The notes under the pieces are model-generated. The model made no database searches, had not been told where the DNA came from, and was given only the letters and a program-made list of their open reading frames with translations. A stretch of DNA of 44,457 bases, from positions 1 through 44,457 of the forward strand of contig PAIY01000108.1 of the NCBI GenBank assembly GCA_002704825.1, written 5' to 3'. The stretch's first letter is position 1. Each line of letters begins with the position of its first letter. Origin of the DNA: Phycisphaeraceae bacterium (lineage in GTDB: Bacteria; Planctomycetota; Phycisphaerae; Phycisphaerales; Phycisphaeraceae). Both the position numbers and the translations under genes were made by a program. Shown piece after piece: positions 18,901-26,186 of this stretch.

Positions 18901-20376
18901 AACGGTATCTTCGCCCAGTAAATTGCTACCTTCATAGAAGGACACTTTGCTGATCGTATCGTCGCTTTTTGCAGCAACTGCATGGAAGGTGATATTGTCG
19001 CCTTCATCGTAATCTGTCTGATCATCAGGGACGGTAATCAAAATATTAAATTGAGCAGTCAAGGGCGTGAGAATGAATCCGCGTGTTTGACTGCTGATTG
19101 TGCCATGCCCGACAATCTGACCGGCATCGTTGATTGATTTGGCTTCGCTGAGTATGGTCCAACCGGATGACGAATCAATCAGGTCATTCAGATCGATCAT
19201 AACCCCATGGTAGTAGACAAAAGCACGGTCAATCGAAGATCCGTCTTGAGCTGAGCCCACGACATCTCCAAGGTTGTTGATGTCATAAGCAATGGATGTC
19301 GTACCACCTAACGTTCCAAGATCGCTCCCTTCAGAGTCCTTGTAAAGGAACGCATGAGATTGTGACGAAGCATTGGTTGCTTGGCCAACCCATTCACCAA
19401 AATCGTTGATCGCCAGTGCAGTGCCACCACTGGTTGCTCCCAATGGATCGATTTGGGTCATACTTCCAGGAGGCATCATGAAAAACGGATGACTGGCAGA
19501 CGCCCCATCTTCTGACTGACCGACAATCTGGTTTCTAATATTGATCGCTTTGGCAACGGCCCAACTGCCACCGAGTGTCCCCAGGTCGGACCAAGTGAAA
19601 CCATCGTATGAAACAGCTGCAGGTGTAGTCGATTCGTTTGCGATTCCCACGGCATAGCCCAAGTCATCGATGCCGTAGCCGGTCGTTTCCGTGCCGGTTG
19701 TGTCAGGATAGGTTCCCAGATCAGACATAGTGGTCCCGTCCCAGAGAAAAGCATGTGTTTCATCACTAAGATCAACACTTTCCCCAACCACATAGGAACC
19801 ATTATTGATACCCAAGGCCGCACTATCATCCCCACCAAGCGTACCCAGATCGGTCATGGTTCCCCCTGACCAGATGAAAGCATGCGTTTGCGTATCGCCT
19901 GATAAACTGGATTGACCAACGACATACCCACGATTGTTAATGGCAGCGACTTCAATACTACTACCGCCAAGAGTTCCCAAATTTGTAATGGCAAAAGCGA
20001 TAGTCGTGTTGGCCGTCACACTCACATCGGATGTTGTAGAAAACTCACCATCACTGACTGTTAATCGAATGACATAGCTGCCTGCTTTTGAGAATGCAAC
20101 CGTGGTATTCTTGGCTTGATGATCAGCAAATCCCACTTCACCCGGGCCGCTGACCTTCGTCCATGCATAGGTCAATTCCCCCGTTGGCAATCCATCGTCG
20201 GAGACGGTTGCGGTGATTTCCAACGCCTGCAACAGATCAATACTCGAAGTCAAGCTGGAAGCGGAAACAACGGGCGCTTGATTGGTATCAGCTTTTAATT
20301 GGTTTTGAGTTCCCCCTCCCAGTAACGCAAACAACATCATCACCATCAAAGTTGAAGGTATAGCCTTGCCGACCAT
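12919..20376 (-). CDS. Giant secreted protein with HAF and FG-GAP propeller repeats, LamG-like and Ig-like domains
   Basis: The 2485-residue protein starts at the ATG at 20376, preceded by GAGGAGACGCAAA; an in-frame ATG at 20409 has no such site. Order, approximate residues: signal peptide 1-30; PKD-like domain 35-120; seven HAF-type repeats 125-445 (for example LGTLGG with INNRGYVVGQS); two Ig-like domains to 630; LamG-like domain 635-855 (MALWLRSDAGIELDASGYVK); an Ig-like domain to 960; seven FG-GAP-like repeats (GKKFGRAVSIDGNFAFVGD type) to about 1400; an InlB-type B repeat; fourteen more FG-GAP-like repeats to about 2190; and three InlB-type repeats (GSVTGGGEF, GYVFKQWGS, GYHFVQWTGDV) at the end. 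I see no sorting signal at the C-terminus. A role in surface attachment or glycan binding is likely but unproven. Confidence 0.85.
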   Translation of the reverse strand: MVGKAIPSTLMVMMLFALLGGGTQNQLKADTNQAPVVSASSLTSSIDLLQALEITATVSDDGLPTGELTYAWTKVSGPGEVGFADHQAKNTTVAFSKAGSYVIRLTVSDGEFSTTSDVSVTANTTIAFAITNLGTLGGSSIEVAAINNRGYVVGQSSLSGDTQTHAFIWSGGTMTDLGTLGGDDSAALGINNGSYVVGESVDLSDETHAFLWDGTTMSDLGTYPDTTGTETTGYGIDDLGYAVGIANESTTPAAVSYDGFTWSDLGTLGGSWAVAKAINIRNQIVGQSEDGASASHPFFMMPPGSMTQIDPLGATSGGTALAINDFGEWVGQATNASSQSHAFLYKDSEGSDLGTLGGTTSIAYDINNLGDVVGSAQDGSSIDRAFVYYHGVMIDLNDLIDSSSGWTILSEAKSINDAGQIVGHGTISSQTRGFILTPLTAQFNILITVPDDQTDYDEGDNITFHAVAAKSDDTISKVSFYEGSNLLGEDTVAPYSLVWSNPAIGSYEITCVATAADASTVTSDIVNVTVLNVNDPPSATITEPLLSGLRYPAGADIKIVASATDPDGDETIAKIEYYQGTTKLGETTEAPHRLIWSSVSPGDYSLTAVAVDSEGLTGTSSPVLVKVNTIPSTDMALWLRSDAGIELDASGYVKKWQNQADGYGTGLKLIQNTASARPALVSGQLNGMPAIRFDGIDDALSYAIANPYSCNSTLHIIFKSNDSSPASGTTYFTTSDWGNGEASLSSYELRVDQQSTPQLSVSDLPFAPIPDSYSIHTIQIDGTTMRCYLNGAIQAEFTINEISFQRIADYVLGVSGQNSSLYASCDIVEVIVYVSSQSNQDIADTVDALAKEYALNQAPHVSWDSPAINTPAVVGQSIPLTVSSHDPDGTVTQVEFFANDVSIGYGTQSGGTDTYILNWTPTTNDWGEVKLYAKATDDDSINSLVTQSFNTSVIVANSHDILATGEIVAPDSSTDGNGKKFGRAVSIDGNFAFVGDARYNANTGVVYVYQKVNGSWSDTPVARLRPTLDDGVTVIGANVYTYGNFGAAVSVKNGMAIVGEPDREDPTSTREGFAYIYRLDTQTQTWNMVKRVKGSSPSSKDFGCSVAIESNTAVVGDSNGGIPGDFDRLGAVDIFEKSYLSGQEEWVGVKRVVSDANMQVDGSGADNGYLGYAVTIDHNRILMGGIQCDSVVVYEKTLDEWQLAGYITSEDSNSASSFGWSLGLSGDYAIIGSKGYLTSAMLNDGSAYIFKRLSNGSWVQVNNLRLETDGYAAGEEFGVSVAMNGNLAVVGMPGKEVSGQETAGTAYVYELNDGQWQQMDCALYAVSFGFESPIPGQRFGAAVALSDSDIIVGAPFDDNTANANKLAYIFDSGFEANDPVYITIETSLTPDSTGTVYGSGTYLHGSLVNVTAVAQTGYYFDHWTGDIQNLKFNGVDFPSAYLRDPVIEFDADQDRELTAVFVAYPAEYKKDLKLLASDSNTGDQLGFTVAVDGDWAVAGAPYNDDLGANAGAAYVYHWDGTHWYEVAKLQGLDTDESDEFGCSVAISGDRIVIGADKHNGTGAVYVFEYDQTSWNQTAKLDNPIGGNSNDKYGISVAVSGDRIAVGATLYNAPNSSQVIRSNSGAAFVYDLNGTTWEETRVLPDDVYANVQFGVSLALENDRLVVGTHLASGAISGTGLAYVFDLDTTWYESAILEPGDGSSGDRFGWSVDLSGNRVVVGAPYHHYNGLGDSGAAYAFKFNGSTWSLDQKLTADTDAAANDHYGSSVTISGDKIAIGSHDDDDNQSASGSIYVYHLGESQWDLQTKIMAFDAVSGDHFGFAVNMGDNELVVGALGVDDNGVDAGALYAYQWDGFKWNCDPFPFLTYRVGQLTASDAQSGDKLGYAVAVSSFRMVVGAPYDDDDTNGTAAGTVYIYEWDGQDWQQVDRLIASDGIAGDYFGYSVAIDGDRIVVGAINATGDTTTDTGAVYIFDWDGSDWNQTDKLFASNGVASDNFGVSVDVDGLRVLVGANQTGALIGSAYLYEWNDVTSQWQVTIITASDRLNNDRYGQSVAMDGDRILIGAWSDDHMGGLGGDAGAAYLYEWDGSAWNETKFAAADSTPGAYYGYSVSLSADRLAIGAPRDSENGTNAGAVYVYDWDGEHWNETKLGNSIATAGDLFGYSVGVSMDRLVVGSPYNDDQSISAGGTAYLFNWDGSQWQDYPSLTNGLERVANDLYGWSVAVHGERIAVGVIGDDSSRGSAFAFMDMGLTSVTTITTVAPVEFGSVTGGGEFDANDTVTLTATPQTHCEFVGWQGELDGLDIADTASTTISFKAGNYNRTIYAVFIPDPTVSMVTPISNGSVSGTGQYAQGDPVTLVATADSGYVFKQWGSQIYGVSYNSTDLTVWQLQNETITFDSDFSRVLTAEFIVITEHTITATATNGSVTGAGTYDYGQTATLVATPAPGYHFVQWTGDVSDLPAGDLANSGLSFRVTGDRTLVAEIEAD

Positions 20377-21065
20377 TTTGCGTCTCCTCTGCATCTGCCC
20401 TGTCTCCATAAAGAACCTTAAAAATCAAATTACCGATGTACTCCAAGCCCGAGTCATTTCATGGTCATCACATCCCAATGCTTGTTCCGATTCACCATGC
20501 GTTCTTAAAAAGATCGATGGTTACCGTTCCAACATCTGCGCGCAGGACAAGTGTTTGAAAACTATCATGCGTATTGCCAAATCTCTAAAATACGAATTGG
20601 CAATAGTGGGAATTACCCTGGAATAAATTTTTAGAAATCAGCTAAATTGGGCTTCGTGAAGAACCTCCCGGAAATACTGGCGACATTACCTGCACATTAT
20701 TTTGAAGCAACAGCAATATACCCTCCAACAATCCGTACAACAATGGCAAAAACACCTATATATCTCTTTTTAACCTGTGCGAAAGTTTCATACCCTATTC
20801 GTTGTCACCAGATGACATCAGAACATAGTTGAACCTGACTCGCATTGGCTGCAGTCACCCCGAGAATCTTTGAAGTTTTATGAGATTGAGCACAGTCTGA
20901 TTAGTTTGCCACGTGTTCAATAGGCCATTGCGCATATTTTCACATCAGATGCGTTAATTATCCTTGTGTCGATATCAGGTTCAAAGATATCATGTCCATG
21001 TAAAAATTAGCTACCGCAAGATCATAAGTTGGTTTGCGTACATTACAGGCTCTCCCACCAATACC
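20377..21065. other. Divergent intergenic region, no gene seen
   Basis: This 690-bp stretch separates the giant gene (minus) from the AGE-like gene (plus). Short open frames here lack ribosome sites and protein-like content. It must carry promoters in both directions; I see no clear -35/-10 pair. The notable item is the inverted repeat at 20572-20605. Confidence 0.5.
20572..20605. repeat. Inverted repeat TATTGCCAA-16-TTGGCAATA
   Basis: A perfect 9-bp inverted repeat (20572-20580 and 20597-20605) with a 16-bp AT-rich spacer lies about 200 bp upstream of the giant gene's start. Half-site spacing is compatible with a dimeric regulator or a small hairpin. No T-run follows on either strand close by, so it is not an obvious terminator. 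Confidence 0.4.
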
Positions 21066-22430
21066 ATGAAACCAATTTCTTTACCTTCAAGACTCTGCCA
21101 TTCAATTCAGAGTTGGGAACGTGTGACTCGTTCACAGTTGGATTTCATGGTCCACCGATTTGAGAAAGATCCAGCTTATCAGTTCATTGACACAAAATAT
21201 GATCTGATTCAGCAAACAAATGTCACGAAAACTGATCCTGTACGTGGGAGAAACACTATCTATGGATGGATTCAGGGACGTGGACTCGAGGCGTTAGCCG
21301 GTCACGCACAGTGGCTTGCATCTGGCAACCATCCAGATGACACAAAGTCAGTTTCTCGCATTAAAACCGATATCCGCCTGCTAATCAATCGACTTGATCA
21401 ACGGATTGCAGAACAGAAATGCAATCTGACATTCATGATGCATGAAGATGGGTCAAAACCCGCTCTATTTGGCGTAGAACGCGTCGCTGAAAACTGTCAT
21501 TTCACCGACTTGTTCTACAGCAAAGGCCTTGCTGCAGCTGCTGCACTTCTTGAAGACAGCGAACAGTTTGAACGCGCCAAAGTCTTGTTCGACCGCGTAT
21601 GTGATGACATCCTTACAGATCAATTTGTCTCAGACCAAGCATCACTGGACCCGAAAAATCCTGTCAAACCGGTCCCCGGGCGACATGGACACGGCCCGCG
21701 CATGATCGCGCTTGGTGGCTTATCTCTGATGCTTCAAATCACAGGTGATACCCGCTACTGCGAGATTGGTTTTGAAATGATTGAACATATTTTTAAACAC
21801 TATGTTCATCATTCCAATCGTCACGATGCCATATCATCCCTTGCACAACAATTACAAGTTGGTGACATGTGGGAATTCATCGACGACAAGAGTGAACCCT
21901 GGCTCGAAGCAGGTCGCGTTCTGCGATGTGATCCGGGACATGCGATTGAATTCACGGGACTGGCGATGAAATTTCTACACCACTGTGAACAACGCAATCT
22001 GCTCAATTCATCACAAACGACATCAGCTCAACAGTGGCGTCATACACTTTGTCACATGTTGCAGCATCACGTTCAACTCGGTTTTTCTGCAGATGGCATC
22101 GGGATCTACAAAGCGATTGATCTGATTCAACGGACACCACTACACAGTGACATGCCATGGTGGCCGTTGCCTGAAACGATTCGAGCTGCGGCCTTTGCGC
22201 GACGGTACTGCCCTGCAGAAGAAGTTGATTGCTATGACGCCATCATGCTCAAATGCACGGACGCGTTTATGACCCATTATGTTCAACCGTCGCAATATCA
22301 CCTGGCGTTTCAAACACTCGATTCCAAGGGCAAGCCAGTCTCGCGCATCCCTGCCACCCCCGATCTGGACCCATGCTATCACACGGGGTTGAGCCTGATT
22401 GACGCGATCCAATTACTACGTCAAACATGA
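21066..22430 (+). CDS. AGE-family epimerase/isomerase-like (alpha/alpha)6-barrel protein
   Basis: The 454-residue protein resembles N-acylglucosamine 2-epimerase-type barrels. It has YGWIQGRGLEALAGHAQWL near the N-terminus, HGHGPRMIALGGLSLMLQ in the middle, DPGHAIEFTGLAMKFLHH corresponding to the family's 'EPGH..EWAWLL' segment, and MPWWPLPETIRAAAFARR corresponding to 'KpWWp..Eal.A'. The C-terminus ends DLDPCYHTGLSLIDAIQLL. The family epimerises or isomerises sugars in the cytoplasm, or in related members hydrolyses glycosidic bonds. I start at the ATG at 21066 because the 34 upstream codons are not protein-like; the ribosome site is weak. The gene converges on the barrel protein at 22451-23629. 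Sub-family and substrate are not determined. Confidence 0.7.
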   Translation: MKPISLPSRLCHSIQSWERVTRSQLDFMVHRFEKDPAYQFIDTKYDLIQQTNVTKTDPVRGRNTIYGWIQGRGLEALAGHAQWLASGNHPDDTKSVSRIKTDIRLLINRLDQRIAEQKCNLTFMMHEDGSKPALFGVERVAENCHFTDLFYSKGLAAAAALLEDSEQFERAKVLFDRVCDDILTDQFVSDQASLDPKNPVKPVPGRHGHGPRMIALGGLSLMLQITGDTRYCEIGFEMIEHIFKHYVHHSNRHDAISSLAQQLQVGDMWEFIDDKSEPWLEAGRVLRCDPGHAIEFTGLAMKFLHHCEQRNLLNSSQTTSAQQWRHTLCHMLQHHVQLGFSADGIGIYKAIDLIQRTPLHSDMPWWPLPETIRAAAFARRYCPAEEVDCYDAIMLKCTDAFMTHYVQPSQYHLAFQTLDSKGKPVSRIPATPDLDPCYHTGLSLIDAIQLLRQT

Positions 22431-22450
22431 TCAATCTCATCACCATTACA

Positions 22451-23629
22451 TCAATCAAGCCAATAGATACGGTCGGTATAACCTGCATAGCGCAGTAAGG
22501 CCATAACGGCATAAGCTCCGGCACGCAAATTGGCGTAGCGTCGGTTGAGTTGATAGTCATCATCAAATCCATGGAAGGCGCCATCGGATAATGTACCTTC
22601 ATCTCGGACCTGAATATCCATCAGATAACTTGCTGCGCGGTCAAGGACATCGTCCGAAATCCTCTTCAATCCCAATTGGCGTGCCAGTAGCATTTGCATC
22701 AAAATTGCCCCAACACCGCTGGGGACTGATTGCCCCTGAGGGCCAAAACCACCATCCTCATTTTGACACGCAACCATGCGATCAAAGAATCGTTCCGCAG
22801 CCTGCTTGTAAGATTCATCCCCTGTCAATTTCCAGCAGGCCATGTTTGCCATCGCACCAAAATCATCGTTGTAAACATGCATCATCTCCCAACCGCGATT
22901 GCTGTATCGCCCATCAGCATGGCCATCGAGACAAGCATGTGTATCTCGATCCAGAATCACACGAATTTGCCCATCTTCAAGCAGGTGATGTTGGTTGTAG
23001 AAATCCAGGATGGTGTGCATGGCATTGATGTATCGTTGATCACCGGTCAACTCGAACATCCGTCCCATGAAGAATGCGGAACCGCTATGAAATGAACCAC
23101 ACCATGTCGGCTCCCATGGTTGATCATCAAAGCGAACGGTCCAGTAGGGATAGCCTTTTTCCATGGCCACACGAACAAACCAATCCGCATAAATCCCAGA
23201 TCGATCCAATGCTTTCTGATCGCCTTCCAGTTCATACCAATCCAACAGCGACCATGCTGCTGTTAATGCATCACGTGGGTGAGCCATGGGTGTCTGTGGT
23301 GTCTCTTCGTGAAAGACACCATAAAGACGTTGATCACGCTGATCCAGATGCTGCAAACTGTACAGGTATCCGACTGCTCGTTGCGCAGCATCTTTGTAGC
23401 CTACAACTGAGAATGCACGATAACCGGCCAGGAGTGCTTCAATCGCCACGCCTGTGGTCCAGTTGGTCGAGTAGTTGAGGACTTTTTCCATCTGACAGTC
23501 ATAAACAAACGGCAAGCGACCATGATCCGCGGATGCACGATTGGTCACTTGATGCCGTACAAGAAAATCCAGGCCACGGCGGATGGCCTGTTTAACATGC
23601 TTAGCGGCTGGTTGTGTATTGGTCTGCAT
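22451..23629 (-). CDS. (alpha/alpha)-barrel six-hairpin glycosidase-like protein, family unresolved
   Basis: The 392-residue protein consists of helical-hairpin repeats: FLVRHQ, YLYSLQHLDQRDQRLYG, DALTAAWSLLDWYELEGDQKA, SGSAFFMGRMFELTGDQRY, ACWKLTGDESYKQAAERFF, and a C-terminal AGAYAVMALLRYAG. This pattern matches (alpha/alpha)6 or terpene-cyclase-like toroids, as in several unsaturated-uronyl hydrolases and lyases, but I cannot place the family or its catalytic residues. There is no signal peptide. The ATG at 23629 is preceded by AGGAGATAGA and is preferred over the ATG at 23650. It is the last gene of an operon with MarC, a GH36-like and a GH2-like protein. Confidence 0.65.
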   Translation of the reverse strand: MQTNTQPAAKHVKQAIRRGLDFLVRHQVTNRASADHGRLPFVYDCQMEKVLNYSTNWTTGVAIEALLAGYRAFSVVGYKDAAQRAVGYLYSLQHLDQRDQRLYGVFHEETPQTPMAHPRDALTAAWSLLDWYELEGDQKALDRSGIYADWFVRVAMEKGYPYWTVRFDDQPWEPTWCGSFHSGSAFFMGRMFELTGDQRYINAMHTILDFYNQHHLLEDGQIRVILDRDTHACLDGHADGRYSNRGWEMMHVYNDDFGAMANMACWKLTGDESYKQAAERFFDRMVACQNEDGGFGPQGQSVPSGVGAILMQMLLARQLGLKRISDDVLDRAASYLMDIQVRDEGTLSDGAFHGFDDDYQLNRRYANLRAGAYAVMALLRYAGYTDRIYWLD

Positions 23630-23651
23630 TCTATCTCCTGATACATTCATT

Positions 23652-24242
23652 TTAATTGAGTAACTGATTACTGATGCCTTGCATCATGATTTGTACTGAA
23701 AAGGCTGCCAAGACCAATCCAGTGAGTTTACTTAAAACGTTCAAACCCAACTGACCTAGATGTTTTTCAAGAAACGTCCCCATATACAAAAGCATTCCTA
23801 GTGTGAGGATCGCACACAGTAGTGAGCTGATACCAACCAGTCGTTGCTGCCATGTCACCATCTCGGTCCCCATCACCATAAGCACGCCGGTTGTCCCAGG
23901 GCCAACGGTGATGGGAATGGCCAACGGGACGATTGTGAAATCTGATTGACCATCGGACAACTCGTAGAACGCTTTGCCTTGCACCAGACCAATCGCAGAC
24001 AAGAGCAATAGCAAGCCCGCCCCGACACGGAATGAATCCAGTGTAATCCCGAATGCTGCAAACAGGTGCTTACCTACAACAAGCAAGAGCATGCTGATCA
24101 ACACCACCGCAATCAGGAATCGAAAGATCAATCTATGTCGATTGCCCGAATCAGTACTGCCAGCCCATGTCAAAAAGGACGAGAGCACCATAAAGGGTGT
24201 GAGTACAAAAAACAGCTTGATATAAGTACTAAAAAACATCAT
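23652..24242 (-). CDS. MarC-family integral membrane protein
   Basis: The 196-residue protein is hydrophobic with about six membrane helices. The N-terminal FFVLTPFMVLSSFL matches the MarC 'f.i.dPig..p.fl' segment and IVPLAIPITVGPGTTGVLMV (about 104-123) is the family's most conserved stretch, 'PLaiPl.aGPgai'. MarC proteins have no settled function; the old link to antibiotic resistance was not confirmed, and relatives have been linked to export of amino acids. It sits 20 bp after the GH36-like gene and almost abuts the next barrel gene, so it is cotranscribed with glycan-degrading enzymes, an unusual setting. Confidence 0.85.
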   Translation of the reverse strand: MMFFSTYIKLFFVLTPFMVLSSFLTWAGSTDSGNRHRLIFRFLIAVVLISMLLLVVGKHLFAAFGITLDSFRVGAGLLLLLSAIGLVQGKAFYELSDGQSDFTIVPLAIPITVGPGTTGVLMVMGTEMVTWQQRLVGISSLLCAILTLGMLLYMGTFLEKHLGQLGLNVLSKLTGLVLAAFSVQIMMQGISNQLLN

Positions 24243-24262
24243 TCACACCAAAGTGTTTCATA

Positions 24263-26176
24263 TCATTCAAGGTATCCGGATAAAGCCATGCAACTTCGTG
24301 GTTGAAGTTGTACAGGTGATCCATCCCAATTGATTAAGCTACCATCCCATAAATTTTCAACTTCGGTGAACCGGTTATATCCCCACCGTTTGGGCTCAAA
24401 GATGATGGTCTGGGGATCATCCGTCCAGTTGATCAAGCCGACAATTGAGGGACGATCTTCATGATGGATCACCCATATCCTTGGTAGTTGATCATGTGAT
24501 TCAAACAGGTCCAACGGAACGGCAGCTTTGTCCTGCTGATGATCCAGAATCGTCCGAATCAAACCTAATGCTTTATCATTGAGCCTGGTCAGATCGTCAC
24601 CGAGTATGATCTCGCCACCTGAGAGTAAAACAAGCAGTGCATAAACCTGCACCTCGTTGAATTGCATTTCACTACCTGATCGCCAGTGTTCCGTCACACT
24701 CAGTGGCCTGGGGATATGCAGCTTGACACGGTGTGGATCGTCGGAGGTTTGCGGGCAGCGAACGACCAGGAAATCAGGATCTGATTGCCAGAGGTTCCTG
24801 TGCATCCACCAACGAACCGACAGTGCATTGGCATTAACCAGAACGTGACTCCAGAAGTTGAGAATATCACCGGTCGTACGGATGGCGTCCGCAAGTCCAA
24901 TGACCTGCTCATAAGGCGCACCACATGACAGTAGATACGCATCATCACCAATGGCATAGCGAATGATCTCGTACGTACGCCGAATGGCACCACCTGATGC
25001 CACACGCGTATCACTGAACTGACTGCAAGGCAGGATCATCTGCGTGAAATCCACCTTGAAATAGGTATAACCATCTTCGCGCAATCCAGTGAACAATGCA
25101 TGCAGCCAATCCTGCACATGGTGATGTGTCGGATCAAGTAAGGCCATCGTGCCATAGGCCAGTCGCTCGGTCACAACCTGCCCCTGCTCATCACGAGCAA
25201 ACCAATCCGGATGCAGGCGATAGCATGGCGAGAAGACAGACATCATCAACGGCGCTGTCCAGATGCCGGGGCGATAGCCTGCCTCACTGATTTGTGTCGC
25301 AAGCTGTTTCATCCCATCGGGGAAGCGCACGTTAGCCTGCCACTCGCCCCACCGTGTCTCCCAACCTTCGTCAATCACCACCACCCGATCTGGGGTGGGT
25401 GGCATGATCAATTGGAGCTTGTCCATATTGGCAAGGACGTCATCCTGTGAAATCGAGCCGGTGAAATAATCCCATGAGTTCCAGCCCTTCTTCCCTTTTT
25501 TGATGGGACGCTGAACAGCTTGACTTTGCCACTGTCCATATGCCTGTAGTAATCCATTGAGGTCTTCACCAGCAAAGCAACATAGCTGGCTGGCAGCCAA
25601 TGTCTGTGACGGCAACACGCAAAGCTTTTGGATCAATTGAAGGCTGACACCAAATTGTGCTTCGCAGTGTGCAGATGAATGCGTCAGGGAAAATCGTGAT
25701 CGATCGCCTTGTGATGTATGCCCCACGCCAAAGAGTATCGCGCGAGATTGCGTACGATGACTGAGGCCGAAAATCATGTTACTGGGCTGATTCGCTTTGA
25801 GATGAGCGTGACCCAGTCCCGCACGCCGGACACCACAGGGGCTGCCGAAGTCTTCGCCGTGAACCAACTCCATCCAATCTTCACTGCAAAACGCCTCCGT
25901 GAGATGCTGGTGATCAAACCGTAGTGACACCGATTCCCAGCGGATGTCACGATCAGTGGTATTTCGCACGTGACATGCGAAAGTTTCTTGGCATTGGATA
26001 GACAGTTCGATGCCGCTGATTGAAGCGCAATAATCCTCACCTTGCTGTGTCCATTTCAATTCATTGGAACGGACATTAAAGCGATCGAATTCAAACAGAG
26101 TGTAGCCGCTTGTCAAGCCTGTATGTTCAAGATCGAACGTGCCAGCATTGGGGTTAAATGTAAATGGAACTTGCAT
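24263..26176 (-). CDS. GH36/GH27-like alpha-galactosidase (clan GH-D)
   Basis: The 637-residue protein has an N-terminal beta-sandwich (about 1-230) and a TIM barrel with clan GH-D motifs: KGWNSWDYFTGSISQDDVLAN, VVVIDEGWETRWGEWQANVR, TYFKVDFTQM (Asp of KVDF as likely nucleophile), LLSCGAPYEQVIGLADAIR and TGDI (Asp as candidate acid/base). A beta domain closes the chain. It should release alpha-galactose or a related sugar. No signal peptide is visible. An in-frame ATG at 26311 would overlap the GH2-like gene by 125 bp, so I start at the ATG at 26176, 10 bp after that gene's stop. The ribosome site is weak, suggesting translational coupling. Confidence 0.8.
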   Translation of the reverse strand: MQVPFTFNPNAGTFDLEHTGLTSGYTLFEFDRFNVRSNELKWTQQGEDYCASISGIELSIQCQETFACHVRNTTDRDIRWESVSLRFDHQHLTEAFCSEDWMELVHGEDFGSPCGVRRAGLGHAHLKANQPSNMIFGLSHRTQSRAILFGVGHTSQGDRSRFSLTHSSAHCEAQFGVSLQLIQKLCVLPSQTLAASQLCCFAGEDLNGLLQAYGQWQSQAVQRPIKKGKKGWNSWDYFTGSISQDDVLANMDKLQLIMPPTPDRVVVIDEGWETRWGEWQANVRFPDGMKQLATQISEAGYRPGIWTAPLMMSVFSPCYRLHPDWFARDEQGQVVTERLAYGTMALLDPTHHHVQDWLHALFTGLREDGYTYFKVDFTQMILPCSQFSDTRVASGGAIRRTYEIIRYAIGDDAYLLSCGAPYEQVIGLADAIRTTGDILNFWSHVLVNANALSVRWWMHRNLWQSDPDFLVVRCPQTSDDPHRVKLHIPRPLSVTEHWRSGSEMQFNEVQVYALLVLLSGGEIILGDDLTRLNDKALGLIRTILDHQQDKAAVPLDLFESHDQLPRIWVIHHEDRPSIVGLINWTDDPQTIIFEPKRWGYNRFTEVENLWDGSLINWDGSPVQLQPRSCMALSGYLE

Positions 26177-26186
26177 CGTTAGCGTT

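Noticed and set aside
20647..20832. 61-codon plus-strand frame
   Set aside because: No ribosome site and no recognisable protein features; likely chance.
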